Shown one piece after another: positions 1 to 6,794 of a stretch of 13,612 bases of DNA (within the stretch, counting starts at the first letter, position 1; every line of letters begins with the position of its first letter). The position numbers and the translations under genes were made by a program. Under the pieces are notes generated by a model. It was not told the origin of the DNA. It ran no database searches and was given only the letters and a program-made list of their open reading frames with translations. This stretch comes from Chloroflexota bacterium (GTDB taxonomy: Bacteria > Chloroflexota > Dehalococcoidia > Lucifugimonadales > Lucifugimonadaceae): assembly GCA_013911545.1 (NCBI GenBank), contig JACETA010000017.1, positions 1-13,612 of the forward strand, read 5' to 3'.

Positions 1-8
1 GGTTATAA

Positions 9-1202
9 ATGATTAGTACCGGCTCTATGTTTTCTTATATTGAATGCACAAGTTGTAAAAAAATTTTTTCAAAAGATGAAATTTTAAAATTATGTCCTGA
101 GCCTGAATGTGGAAAAGTGTTGTTTCCAAGGTATGAACTTGATCAAAAAAAATCAATGAAATCTATAAATGATTTGAAAAATAGAGCCCCTAATATGTGG
201 AGATATAAAGAATTTTTGCCAGTTAATTATGAAGAAAATATCGTTTCACTCGGAGAAGGCTTTACACCAATTTTAAATGCAGAAAACTTAAGAAATGATT
301 TGGGAATAAAAAAATTATTTATAAAAGATGAAAGCTTAAACCCCACATCATCATTTAAAGCTAGAGGGCTATCTGCTGCAGTTTCAAAAGCAAAAGAATT
401 CGGAATAAAAAATTTTTCTATTCCTACGGCTGGCAATGCTGGAGGCGCATTAGCGGCTTATACAGCCAAAGCTAGACTTAAATCTTATGTTTTTATGCCA
501 AAGGATGCACCTTTGGCTAATAAAACAGAAGTTAGTTATTTTGGAGCAAAATTAGAACTTATAGATGGATATATAAATGATGCAGGAAAAAAATCTATTG
601 ATATGTCTTCAAAATTAAATTTATTTGATGTTTCCACATTGAAAGAGCCGTACAGAGTTGAAGGTAAAAAAACTATGGGCTATGAAATAGCTGAACAACT
701 AAATTGGGTACTTCCGGATAATATTATTTATCCCACAGGCGGAGGTACTGGGATAATTGGTATTTGGAAAGCATTTAAAGAATTAATTGAAATAGGTATG
801 ATCGATTCAAAATTACCAAAGATGATTTGCGTGCAAGCTGAGGGTTGCAGTCCAGTAGTCGATGCTTATCTAAAAGGCAAAAAAAATGCTGAATTATTTA
901 AAAACCCTAAAACAATTGCTGCTGGAATGAGGGTTCCTGTAGCGGTTGGGGATTATTTAATTATTAATTCTGTTATTGAAAGCAATGGAACAGCCTTAAA
1001 AATTAATGATAAAGAGATGATAAATGGTGTAAAAAAAATGTCATCAAAGGAAGGGATTTTTTGTGCACCTGAAGGCGGGTCTATTATTTCTGCAGCAATT
1101 AAACTTATTGAAAGTAATTTTATTAAACCTAATGAATCAGTGCTATTGTTAAATACAGGTTCAGGTTATAAATATTTAGAGGAATTGGCAGGCGCTATTT
1201 AA
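9..1202 (+). CDS. thrC: Threonine synthase (PLP-dependent, zinc-ribbon type)
   Basis: Predicted to convert O-phospho-L-homoserine and water to L-threonine and phosphate in the cytosol, the last step of threonine synthesis. The 397-residue protein starts with a zinc-ribbon-like set of cysteines (C13, C16, C29, C34), as in many archaeal and bacterial threonine synthases. The fold-type II PLP core follows: LGEGFTP at 81-87, the SSFKARG motif at 114-120 with K117 as the PLP Schiff-base lysine, TAGNAGG at 140-146, the phosphate-binding GGGTG at 244-248, and a C-terminal NTGSGYK motif near 382-388. The in-frame codon just before the ATG is a TAA stop (6-8), so the gene cannot start further upstream. 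Met7 (base 27) is an alternative start but has no visible ribosome binding site. Related PLP enzymes, such as cysteate synthase, share this architecture, so the substrate is inferred from family resemblance. No threonine-pathway partner is visible nearby. Confidence 0.9.
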   Translation: MISTGSMFSYIECTSCKKIFSKDEILKLCPEPECGKVLFPRYELDQKKSMKSINDLKNRAPNMWRYKEFLPVNYEENIVSLGEGFTPILNAENLRNDLGIKKLFIKDESLNPTSSFKARGLSAAVSKAKEFGIKNFSIPTAGNAGGALAAYTAKARLKSYVFMPKDAPLANKTEVSYFGAKLELIDGYINDAGKKSIDMSSKLNLFDVSTLKEPYRVEGKKTMGYEIAEQLNWVLPDNIIYPTGGGTGIIGIWKAFKELIEIGMIDSKLPKMICVQAEGCSPVVDAYLKGKKNAELFKNPKTIAAGMRVPVAVGDYLIINSVIESNGTALKINDKEMINGVKKMSSKEGIFCAPEGGSIISAAIKLIESNFIKPNESVLLLNTGSGYKYLEELAGAI

Positions 1203-1207
1203 ATAGC
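1194..1207. repeat. 14-bp perfect palindrome over two convergent stop codons
   Basis: GCTATTTAAATAGC is a perfect inverted repeat centred between 1200 and 1201. It contains the TAA of thrC (1200-1202) on the plus strand and the TAG of the acetyltransferase (1195-1197) on the minus strand. As RNA it could fold to a 5-bp stem with a TTAA loop from either strand. No U-tract follows, so a classical intrinsic terminator is doubtful. It is the only hairpin-like element seen where the two transcripts meet. Confidence 0.45.
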
Positions 1208-1794
1208 TTATCTAAATCTTCTCCATAAATTTGCACAAATTCATTTTTCAACATCCCCATGATTGCAGAATTATACCTAGCTCCATGATGTGGCCGACTT
1301 TGCCTTAAAGTCCCTTCGTGCTGAAAACCTAAGCTTTCAAACATATTTCTTGCATGGGTGTTATATTCTGGAATATCAACCCATACTCTATATAATTCTA
1401 ATTTATCAAATGCGTGTGACATCAAATTTATTACTGATGAGGATCCGTAACCCAAATGCCATAAATCTTTTCTACCAATGATTACTGATAGTTGAGCATC
1501 ACCTAGGGCATCATCAATAAATAATTGTGCTTCACCAATGTGTTCATTTTCATTTGGATTAATAATTGAAAAGAAAGTCCTGTGAGGTTCTGGGTTTTTA
1601 TCATCAAAAGTTCTATCCCAATCTTCGTTAGAGCTTGTGAGCATTTTTTGAGGATCATATCCTAAATGAGCTGCATCACCGTATGAATATCTGCCAAACC
1701 ACAGTTCGGCAACCTCATCATCCTTAATCCAGTCAACTATTCTTTTGACATCATCTCTAGTTATTTTACTTAATTCTATCTTTGGATACTTCAT
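1195..1794 (-). CDS. GNAT family N-acetyltransferase (RimJ/RimL-like)
   Basis: A 199-residue cytosolic acetyltransferase predicted to move an acetyl group from acetyl-CoA to an amine; the acceptor is unknown. The GNAT acetyl-CoA loop is visible as HLGYGSS at 113-119, after strand 101-107. The C-terminal signature NTHARNMFESLGF at 145-157 is typical of RimJ/RimL and other Acetyltransf_3-type proteins, in which an Asn/Ala/Arg helix precedes the LGF turn. The tail (EGTLRQ then R173-Y174) also fits that family. The start is the only sensible ATG (complement of 1792-1794). No good Shine-Dalgarno precedes it, so translation may rely on an A/T-rich leader. It converges on thrC with an 8-base overlap, and its 5' end faces the alcohol dehydrogenase gene. 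Candidate acceptors in the family include ribosomal protein N-termini, antibiotics and small amines; the sequence does not decide between them. Confidence 0.85.
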   Translation of the reverse strand: MKYPKIELSKITRDDVKRIVDWIKDDEVAELWFGRYSYGDAAHLGYDPQKMLTSSNEDWDRTFDDKNPEPHRTFFSIINPNENEHIGEAQLFIDDALGDAQLSVIIGRKDLWHLGYGSSSVINLMSHAFDKLELYRVWVDIPEYNTHARNMFESLGFQHEGTLRQSRPHHGARYNSAIMGMLKNEFVQIYGEDLDKLFK

Positions 1795-1869
1795 AAATTA
1801 AATTATTTTCAATATTCATTGTATTATATTTGTTAATAAAACTTAATGATTTAAGAATGAGAGGTAATT
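1795..1869. promoter_or_regulatory. Divergent intergenic spacer with minus-strand TATAAT
   Basis: This 75-base AT-rich spacer separates the divergently transcribed acetyltransferase and alcohol dehydrogenase genes. A perfect TATAAT lies on the minus strand (complement of 1823-1828), about 28 bases upstream of the acetyltransferase ATG and at a plausible distance for a -10 box. No convincing -35 hexamer is present 16-18 bases further up. On the plus strand only weak matches (TATTAT at 1822-1827) are seen for the dehydrogenase. Promoter activity in at least one direction is expected from the gene layout, but the exact elements are uncertain. Confidence 0.35.
1859..1865 (+). promoter_or_regulatory. 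Ribosome binding site for the TTG-started dehydrogenase
   Basis: GAGAGGT lies 4 bases upstream of the TTG at 1870. It supports this non-ATG start; the encoded N-terminus (MRAAVLYEVGK) is also where alcohol dehydrogenases of this family normally begin. Confidence 0.65.
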
Positions 1870-2970
1870 TTGAGAGCAGCTGTACTCTACGAAGTTGGAA
1901 AAAAATTAGAAATCAAAGATTTAAATATTGATAAACCAAAAGATGGTGAAGTTCTGATTGATATGAAAGCTGCTGGTGTTTGTGCAAGTGATCATCACGT
2001 AATTCATGGCCAAATACCTTACCCAACCCCAATCGTATTGGGTCATGAAAATGCTGGAATAGTTGAAGAAATAGGTAAAAACGTAAATGGAATAAAAGTA
2101 GGGGATTCCTGCATAATGTCATTCGTTTCTAGTTGCGGAAAGTGTGTTTATTGTCGAACCGGGCTCGCAAATCATTGCTCTAGGCATTTTTCTGACCCTA
2201 AAGTTCAGCATAAATTATTTGGAGATACATTCAGGATCCATGATGAACAAGACAATGGTATTTTTCAAATGAATAAATTGGGTGGATTTGCAGAAAAACA
2301 AGTTGTTCCAGCTGATTCTCTTTTAGTAATTCCTAAGGAAGTTCCACCAGAAGTAGCTGCTTTAATAGGTTGCTGTGTAACTACAGGCTTTGGAGGGATA
2401 GTTAATCTGGATAATATTAAAACAGGTTCTACAGTAGCTGTTTATGGGTGTGGTGGTGTTGGTCTAAATATCTTAGAAGGTGCAAAAGCACTAAATGCAA
2501 ATAAAATAATTGCAGTTGATATTTCAGATCATAAGCTAGAATTCGCATATAAATTTGGTGCCACTCACGTAATAAATGCAAATAATGAAGACCCTGTTGA
2601 AAAAATTAAAGAGATAACAGGTGGCGGTGTTGATTATTCATTTGACTCATTTGGTAGCTCAAAAATTATGAAACAAGCTGTTGAGAGTTTAGGTAGAAGA
2701 GGTACTGCTGCACTTGTAGGTTTGGCTAATCCAAAATCAGATGTAGACATTAACATGGTTGATTTAGTTAGAAATGAAAAAAAAATAGTAGGTAGTTTCT
2801 ACGGGTATGCATCACCATTGGTTACTATGAAAAAAATTGTCGATATGTATCTTACAGGGAAGATCAATATTGATAGTCTTGTAAGAAAGAAATTTGCCTT
2901 AGATGAAATAAATGAAGCTTTTGAAGATATAGATAAAGGTGAAGATGGAAGAGGAGTTATAGTTTTTTAA
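1870..2970 (+). CDS. Zinc-dependent alcohol dehydrogenase (medium-chain, class III-like)
   Basis: Predicted NAD(H)-dependent oxidoreductase acting on an alcohol/aldehyde pair in the cytosol. The 366-residue protein has the full two-zinc medium-chain layout. Catalytic zinc ligands are C38, H59 (in GHE, 58-60) and C168 (in the GCCVTTG stretch). The structural zinc site is intact with C89, C92, C95 and C103. The Rossmann nucleotide loop GCGGVG is at 193-198. D217 at the end of the next strand favours NAD over NADP. The overall pattern resembles class III and Rxyl_3153-type (mycofactocin- or NDMA-linked) dehydrogenases; I cannot distinguish these by eye and see no mycofactocin genes here. It starts at TTG with a good ribosome binding site. 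The nuo promoter and nuoA follow after 51 bases with no clear terminator between, so read-through into nuo is possible. Substrate unknown. Confidence 0.88.
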   Translation: MRAAVLYEVGKKLEIKDLNIDKPKDGEVLIDMKAAGVCASDHHVIHGQIPYPTPIVLGHENAGIVEEIGKNVNGIKVGDSCIMSFVSSCGKCVYCRTGLANHCSRHFSDPKVQHKLFGDTFRIHDEQDNGIFQMNKLGGFAEKQVVPADSLLVIPKEVPPEVAALIGCCVTTGFGGIVNLDNIKTGSTVAVYGCGGVGLNILEGAKALNANKIIAVDISDHKLEFAYKFGATHVINANNEDPVEKIKEITGGGVDYSFDSFGSSKIMKQAVESLGRRGTAALVGLANPKSDVDINMVDLVRNEKKIVGSFYGYASPLVTMKKIVDMYLTGKINIDSLVRKKFALDEINEAFEDIDKGEDGRGVIVF

Positions 2971-2972
2971 AT

Positions 2973-3001
2973 TTCAAAAGGGGATATAATTAAAATATAA
3001 T
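2973..3001 (+). promoter_or_regulatory. Candidate promoter of the nuo operon
   Basis: A -35-like TTCAAA (2973-2978, 4 of 6 matches to TTGACA) is separated by exactly 17 bases from a perfect TATAAT (2996-3001). Transcription would start near 3008, just ahead of the nuoA ribosome binding site. A second perfect TATAAT lies at 2985-2990, 11 bases upstream, but without a good -35. The pair may be tandem promoters or chance in an AT-rich spacer. Position directly before a twelve-gene operon supports a real promoter here. Confidence 0.55.
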
Positions 3002-3010
3002 AAATTCAAT

Positions 3011-3016
3011 AGGAGA
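3011..3016 (+). promoter_or_regulatory. Ribosome binding site deciding the nuoA TTG start
   Basis: AGGAGA sits 5 bases before the TTG at 3022. No ATG lies in frame at the expected NuoA N-terminus, so this strong Shine-Dalgarno identifies the TTG as the start codon. Confidence 0.75.
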
Positions 3017-3021
3017 ATCAG

Positions 3022-3417
3022 TTGCTTGAAAATTATTTTGAAAATTATGCCATTCTGGGTTTTTACCTGATTATTTCTATTACAGTTCCTATTGGAATGA
3101 TAACTCTTTCTAGGTTAGCTCAATTTGTAAAAGTAAGACCTAGCAACCCTTCTGAACTGAAAGAAAGTATGTATGAGTGCGGTATGAAGCCTGAAACTGA
3201 AAGGTGGCAAGGTTTCAATATAAAATATTATTTCTATGCCCTGATGTTCGTAATTTTTGATGTTGAAACAATATTTCTATTTCCATGGGCATCTAAGTAT
3301 GGAGTATGGAGCAAAGAATTTGGAATTGCTTTTTTCTTATCTATGTTTATTTTTTTATTTGTTGTAACAATTGGTTATGTATATGCATGGAAAAAAGGAG
3401 ACCTTGAATGGAATTAA
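3022..3417 (+). CDS. nuoA: NADH-quinone oxidoreductase subunit A (complex I membrane subunit)
   Basis: Small membrane subunit of complex I that packs against NuoH and NuoJ near the quinone cavity. The 131 residues carry three hydrophobic segments at about 10-32, 68-90 and 100-122. Family hallmarks are visible: YECG at 51-54, and the stretch KYYFYALMFVIFDVE at 68-82 with the conserved acidic pair D80 and E82 in the second membrane helix, followed by FLFPWA. The length is normal for the family. It is the first gene of the operon, starts at TTG with AGGAGA upstream, and overlaps nuoB by 10 bases, which implies translational coupling. Confidence 0.95.
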   Translation: MLENYFENYAILGFYLIISITVPIGMITLSRLAQFVKVRPSNPSELKESMYECGMKPETERWQGFNIKYYFYALMFVIFDVETIFLFPWASKYGVWSKEFGIAFFLSMFIFLFVVTIGYVYAWKKGDLEWN

Positions 3418-4031
3418 ATGAAAAAGATTTCAATTACCCTTTATATTCTCAGACATCTGAAATAGACATTGAAGAAGGTGACGTTATTAATAAGATGAAA
3501 AGGGAAAATATTAAAGAAATTCCTGTTGATGACCTTAGTAGTAATGATGAGTTAAAAAAATCAGCCTTTGTTACCTCTGTAGATTTTTTACTTAATTGGG
3601 CAAGAAAATCTTCTATATTTCCAGCTCAATTTGGGCTTGCTTGTTGTGCTTTCGAAATGATTGCTTCTGCAGCATCAAGATTTGATTTAGCAAGATTTGG
3701 CGCTGAAAGATTTTCTGCATCTCCTAGGCAGGCAGATTTGATGATAGTTGCTGGTACGGTAACTTGGAAGATGGCACCAGCAATCAGAACGATGTACGAT
3801 CAAATGTCTGATCCAAAATGGGTAATCAGTATGGGGGTTTGTGCTACAAGTGGAGGCCCATACTATGATTCATATTCTGTAGTTCCAGGTGTAAATAAGA
3901 TAGTTCCTGTTGATGTTTATGTTCCTGGATGTCCACCAAGGCCAGATGCCTTACTTTATGGCCTTATGCAATTGCATGAAAAAATTAGGAGATATTCATT
4001 AAAAGGAAAGTCTGCAGGAAATAATGACTAA
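3408..4031 (+). CDS. nuoB: NADH-quinone oxidoreductase subunit B (N2 cluster)
   Basis: Carries cluster N2, the last [4Fe-4S] centre, which hands electrons to quinone at the interface with NuoD and NuoH. All ligands are visible: the tandem C79-C80 in GLACCAFE, C145 in GVCATSGG, and C175 in the PGCPPRP motif. Most NuoB proteins are about 160-180 residues; this one has 207, the excess being a hydrophilic, acid-rich N-terminal extension of about 50 residues before the conserved core. The ATG at 3408 has a strong AGGAG 7 bases upstream (3396-3400), so the extension appears to be really translated. The next in-frame Met (residue 30) has no comparable site. It overlaps nuoA by 10 bases and nuoC by 8. 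Confidence 0.95.
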   Translation: MELNEKDFNYPLYSQTSEIDIEEGDVINKMKRENIKEIPVDDLSSNDELKKSAFVTSVDFLLNWARKSSIFPAQFGLACCAFEMIASAASRFDLARFGAERFSASPRQADLMIVAGTVTWKMAPAIRTMYDQMSDPKWVISMGVCATSGGPYYDSYSVVPGVNKIVPVDVYVPGCPPRPDALLYGLMQLHEKIRRYSLKGKSAGNND

Positions 4032-4470
4032 AGAGCTCACTGGGAATGAAATTAAATCTACCTTAAATGATAAATATCATAATTTAATTAATTCAATTGA
4101 AAATGATCATGTTGTTTTAAAAAATGATAAAGAAAAACTGTTGAGTTTTTTTGAAGATCTAAAAAATGAGAAAAAATTTAATTTATTAAGCTCTGTAACT
4201 TCTGTTGATTATTTAAGCAAATTTGTAGTTGTTTATCATTTCACTTCAATTGAAAAAAATGAATCCTTAGTAATTAAAATACCATGCGGTGAATCTAGAA
4301 CAGAACCATCTGTGATTAGCGTAACAGGTATATGGAGAGGTGCCGAATTACAAGAGAGAGAAATTTATGATTTAATGGGTATTTATTTTGATAATCACCC
4401 AAATATGAAGAGGTTATTGTTATGGGAAAATTTTGATGGTCATCCACTTAGAAAGGACTTTGTGAATTAA
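4024..4470 (+). CDS. nuoC: NADH-quinone oxidoreductase subunit C (30 kDa)
   Basis: Hydrophilic scaffold subunit of the connecting arm, contacting NuoD and NuoI; it carries no cofactor. The 148 residues match the Complex1_30kDa family, most clearly at the C-terminus: EREIYDLMGI at 111-120, the H125-P126 pair, the arginine of MKRLLL at 128-133, and PLRKDF at 141-146. The protein is short for the family, with only a brief N-terminal region before the core. Here C and D are separate genes, unlike the fused nuoCD of E. coli. It overlaps nuoB by 8 bases and shares one base with nuoD (TAATG junction). An AGGAA at 4016-4020 is near its ATG. Confidence 0.93.
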   Translation: MTKELTGNEIKSTLNDKYHNLINSIENDHVVLKNDKEKLLSFFEDLKNEKKFNLLSSVTSVDYLSKFVVVYHFTSIEKNESLVIKIPCGESRTEPSVISVTGIWRGAELQEREIYDLMGIYFDNHPNMKRLLLWENFDGHPLRKDFVN

Positions 4471-5570
4471 TGAGCACTGAATTAGTAACTATGAATATAG
4501 GCCCAATCCATCCGAGTACTCATGGAGTATTTAGGATGAGGGTTACTTTTGATGGAGAAACTATTATCGATGCTGAACCAATAATCGGCTATCTGCATAG
4601 AGGCTCAGAAAAATTAGCAGAAGAAAGAACATACACTCAAATTGTTACTTTAACTGACAGAATGGATTACACGGCATCCATGACAAATAATCAGGCCTAT
4701 ATATTATCTGTTGAAAAATTAGCTGGAATTAAACCAGCTGAAAGAGGAGTGTGGTTGAGAATGATTGCTGCTGAATTACAAAGAGTAGCTGCTCATTCTG
4801 TTGCGATTGGCTTCTTAATAAATGATCTTGGGGCTTGGCATACTCCGCTATTGTATTTACTTAGAGAAAGAGAAAAAATCTTAGAGCTTTTCGAGATGAT
4901 GTGTGGGGCAAGAATAACTAATAGCTATTTGAGGCCTGGCGGAGTGTTTATGGATGCTCCTGATGAATTTTGGCCAGCCCTAAATAGATTTTTAGATGAA
5001 ATGCCTGAAAGATTAAATGATATTGAAAATTTATTAACCGATAATGAGATTATTATAGCAAGAACTCAAAATGTTGCTGTATTAAATAAAGAAGATGCAA
5101 TAAATGCATCAATCACTGGACCCATGTTGAGAGCATCTGGTGTCGATTGGGATTTAAGGCATAGAAATCCATATGATTTTTACGATAAAGTTTCTTTCAG
5201 AAGGCCTTTAGGTACTGTTGGTGATAATAATGACAGATACCTTGTTAGGTTGCATGAGATAAGGGAGAGTTTAAAAATTATTGAACAATGCTTAGACCTT
5301 ATTGAGCCAGGCCCAATAAAACCTGAAGAAGTACCCTTTTTAGTAAGGCCTCCTGAAGGGGACTCATATATTCCAATTGAAGCTCCAAAAGGTGAATTGG
5401 GTTTTTACTTGGTAAGTGATGGTGGAATATCTCCTTTTAGGTGCCATGTAAGGGCACCATCCCTTATGAATTTAACTTTATTAAGAGATATGGTGATCGG
5501 GTACAAAATTGCTGACCTATTCGTTACATTTGGGTCGGTGGACGTAAATATGGGAGAGGTGGATAGATAG
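4470..5570 (+). CDS. nuoD: NADH-quinone oxidoreductase subunit D (49 kDa, quinone site)
   Basis: Forms most of the quinone-binding pocket with NuoB and NuoH. At 366 residues it is a little shorter than typical (about 380-410), lacking roughly 20 N-terminal residues. The start fits GPIHPSTHG at 11-19. H18 and Y67 fall where the quinone-binding His38 and Tyr87 of Thermus Nqo4 would be, with a constant offset of 20. RNPYDFYDK at 227-ish and the terminal GEVDR are family landmarks. The CxxC pairs that bind nickel in the related [NiFe]-hydrogenase large subunits are absent from both ends, which argues for a quinone-reducing complex I rather than a membrane hydrogenase. It begins in a TAATG overlap with nuoC and ends in a one-base overlap with nuoH. 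Confidence 0.95.
   Translation: MSTELVTMNIGPIHPSTHGVFRMRVTFDGETIIDAEPIIGYLHRGSEKLAEERTYTQIVTLTDRMDYTASMTNNQAYILSVEKLAGIKPAERGVWLRMIAAELQRVAAHSVAIGFLINDLGAWHTPLLYLLREREKILELFEMMCGARITNSYLRPGGVFMDAPDEFWPALNRFLDEMPERLNDIENLLTDNEIIIARTQNVAVLNKEDAINASITGPMLRASGVDWDLRHRNPYDFYDKVSFRRPLGTVGDNNDRYLVRLHEIRESLKIIEQCLDLIEPGPIKPEEVPFLVRPPEGDSYIPIEAPKGELGFYLVSDGGISPFRCHVRAPSLMNLTLLRDMVIGYKIADLFVTFGSVDVNMGEVDR
5552..5562 (+). promoter_or_regulatory. Ribosome binding site for the GTG-started nuoH
   Basis: GGGAGAGGTGG ends 7 bases before the GTG at 5570, inside the 3' end of nuoD. The strength and spacing support the GTG start, and so the unusual N-terminal extension of NuoH. Confidence 0.6.
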
Positions 5571-6793
5571 TGGGTCCGGCAAGAGAAAGTTTTTTATTTG
5601 AAATTGTTTTTTGTCATTTATCCAAAGATCCTACATGTGATCCTGCTAGATATATAAATCTATCTTTTATTCCTGTTGAATTAAATTGGTTAACCTTTGT
5701 TTTAACAGCATTTTTTTGGATATTTGCTTTTATAAACGCAATTTTGGTGAGTGTATTAATGCTAATTTGGGGCGAGAGAAGACTGATAGGTAAATTTCAA
5801 GCAAGACTTGGCCCAAATAGGTGGGGGCCTTTAGGTTTATTTACACCAATTGCAGATGCTATAAAAGTTATGTTCAAAGAAGACGTTGATCCATCCCTTT
5901 CTGATAAATTAATCTATGTTTTGGCTCCTATACTGATGGTAGTTCCAGTCTTTATGATTTTTCCTGTAATTCCTTATGGAGCAAAATCATTCCTTACTAA
6001 TATAAGTGTAGGGGTAGTTTTTGTGCTGGCAATAACATCTATTAACAGCCTTTCGGTTTTAATGGCAGGTTGGGCTTCAGGTAATAGGTTTGCGATTATA
6101 GGGGGAATAAGAGCAGTTGCAATGCTTTTAAGTTATGAGATACCTATGGGGATATCAGCTGCTGGAGTAGTAATAATTGCTGGCTCGCTTTCTTTAAATG
6201 AAGTTATTCAAGCTCAAGTTATTCCAAACGCTATTTTTCAACCTCTTGGTTTTATTACTTTTTTAGTAGCATCAACTGCTGAACTTAATAGAAGCCCTTT
6301 TGATATAACTGAGGCTGAATCTGAATTAGTTGCTGGATACATGACAGACTATAGCAGCATGAAATTTGGACTTTTTTACTTAGGTGAATTTATGGCAACA
6401 ATTGCTTCATCAGCAATTATAGTTACCTTTTATCTATCAGGCTGGAGAGGGCCATCATTTTTACCTATCCCAGGTGAATTTTGGTTTTTAGCCAAATGGA
6501 TAGGTGTAATTGCAATATTTATATGGTTTAGGGCAACTTTCCCAAGATTAAGAATTGATCAAATTATGTCATTGGCATGGAAGGGTTTGTTTGAATTGAG
6601 TTTAATTAATATCTTGGTAATAGCCTTTATGATGGCAATTTGGCCAGATCCATCGATGTCGCAATTATTTATTATGACAGGTATAAACTGGGTAGTATTT
6701 ATTGGTTCTGTTTATATTTTTGGAAAAATATTGAGCCCTGACCTAACTGGTAATAAGATAGATAAAAGAAAAGTAGTTTACGGATTGGATTAA
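5570..6793 (+). CDS. nuoH: NADH-quinone oxidoreductase subunit H
   Basis: Membrane subunit that closes the quinone channel and links the iron-sulfur arm to the proton pumps. Core motifs are clear: ERRLIGKFQARLGPNR at 69-84, FKEDVDP at 102-108, TAELNRSPFDITEAESELVAG at 236-256 (written here across its length; E238, D245, E248, E250 and E252 are the acidic residues of the E-channel region), and FRATFPRLRIDQ at 320-331. At 407 residues it is clearly longer than the 325 of E. coli. About 35 extra polar residues precede the first membrane helix and contain C15 and C23. An extra hydrophobic segment (about 366-387) plus a charged tail follows the core. The start is GTG, in a one-base overlap with nuoD and with a strong ribosome binding site; the next in-frame Met (residue 64) is inside the first membrane helix and too late. 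Confidence 0.94.
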   Translation: MGPARESFLFEIVFCHLSKDPTCDPARYINLSFIPVELNWLTFVLTAFFWIFAFINAILVSVLMLIWGERRLIGKFQARLGPNRWGPLGLFTPIADAIKVMFKEDVDPSLSDKLIYVLAPILMVVPVFMIFPVIPYGAKSFLTNISVGVVFVLAITSINSLSVLMAGWASGNRFAIIGGIRAVAMLLSYEIPMGISAAGVVIIAGSLSLNEVIQAQVIPNAIFQPLGFITFLVASTAELNRSPFDITEAESELVAGYMTDYSSMKFGLFYLGEFMATIASSAIIVTFYLSGWRGPSFLPIPGEFWFLAKWIGVIAIFIWFRATFPRLRIDQIMSLAWKGLFELSLINILVIAFMMAIWPDPSMSQLFIMTGINWVVFIGSVYIFGKILSPDLTGNKIDKRKVVYGLD

Positions 6794-6794
6794 G

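Noticed and set aside
1290..1481. 63-residue plus-strand frame opposite the acetyltransferase
   Set aside because: It is antisense to a gene with clear GNAT motifs and has no ribosome binding site or recognisable product.
2961..2995. Terminator after the alcohol dehydrogenase
   Set aside because: There is a short T-run within the last codons (2963-2968) but no stem before it, so no intrinsic terminator can be claimed.
4470..5570. Membrane-bound [NiFe]-hydrogenase large subunit instead of NuoD
   Set aside because: The nickel-binding CxxC pairs are absent, the quinone-site His and Tyr are present, and the C-terminus ends in GEVDR as in NuoD.
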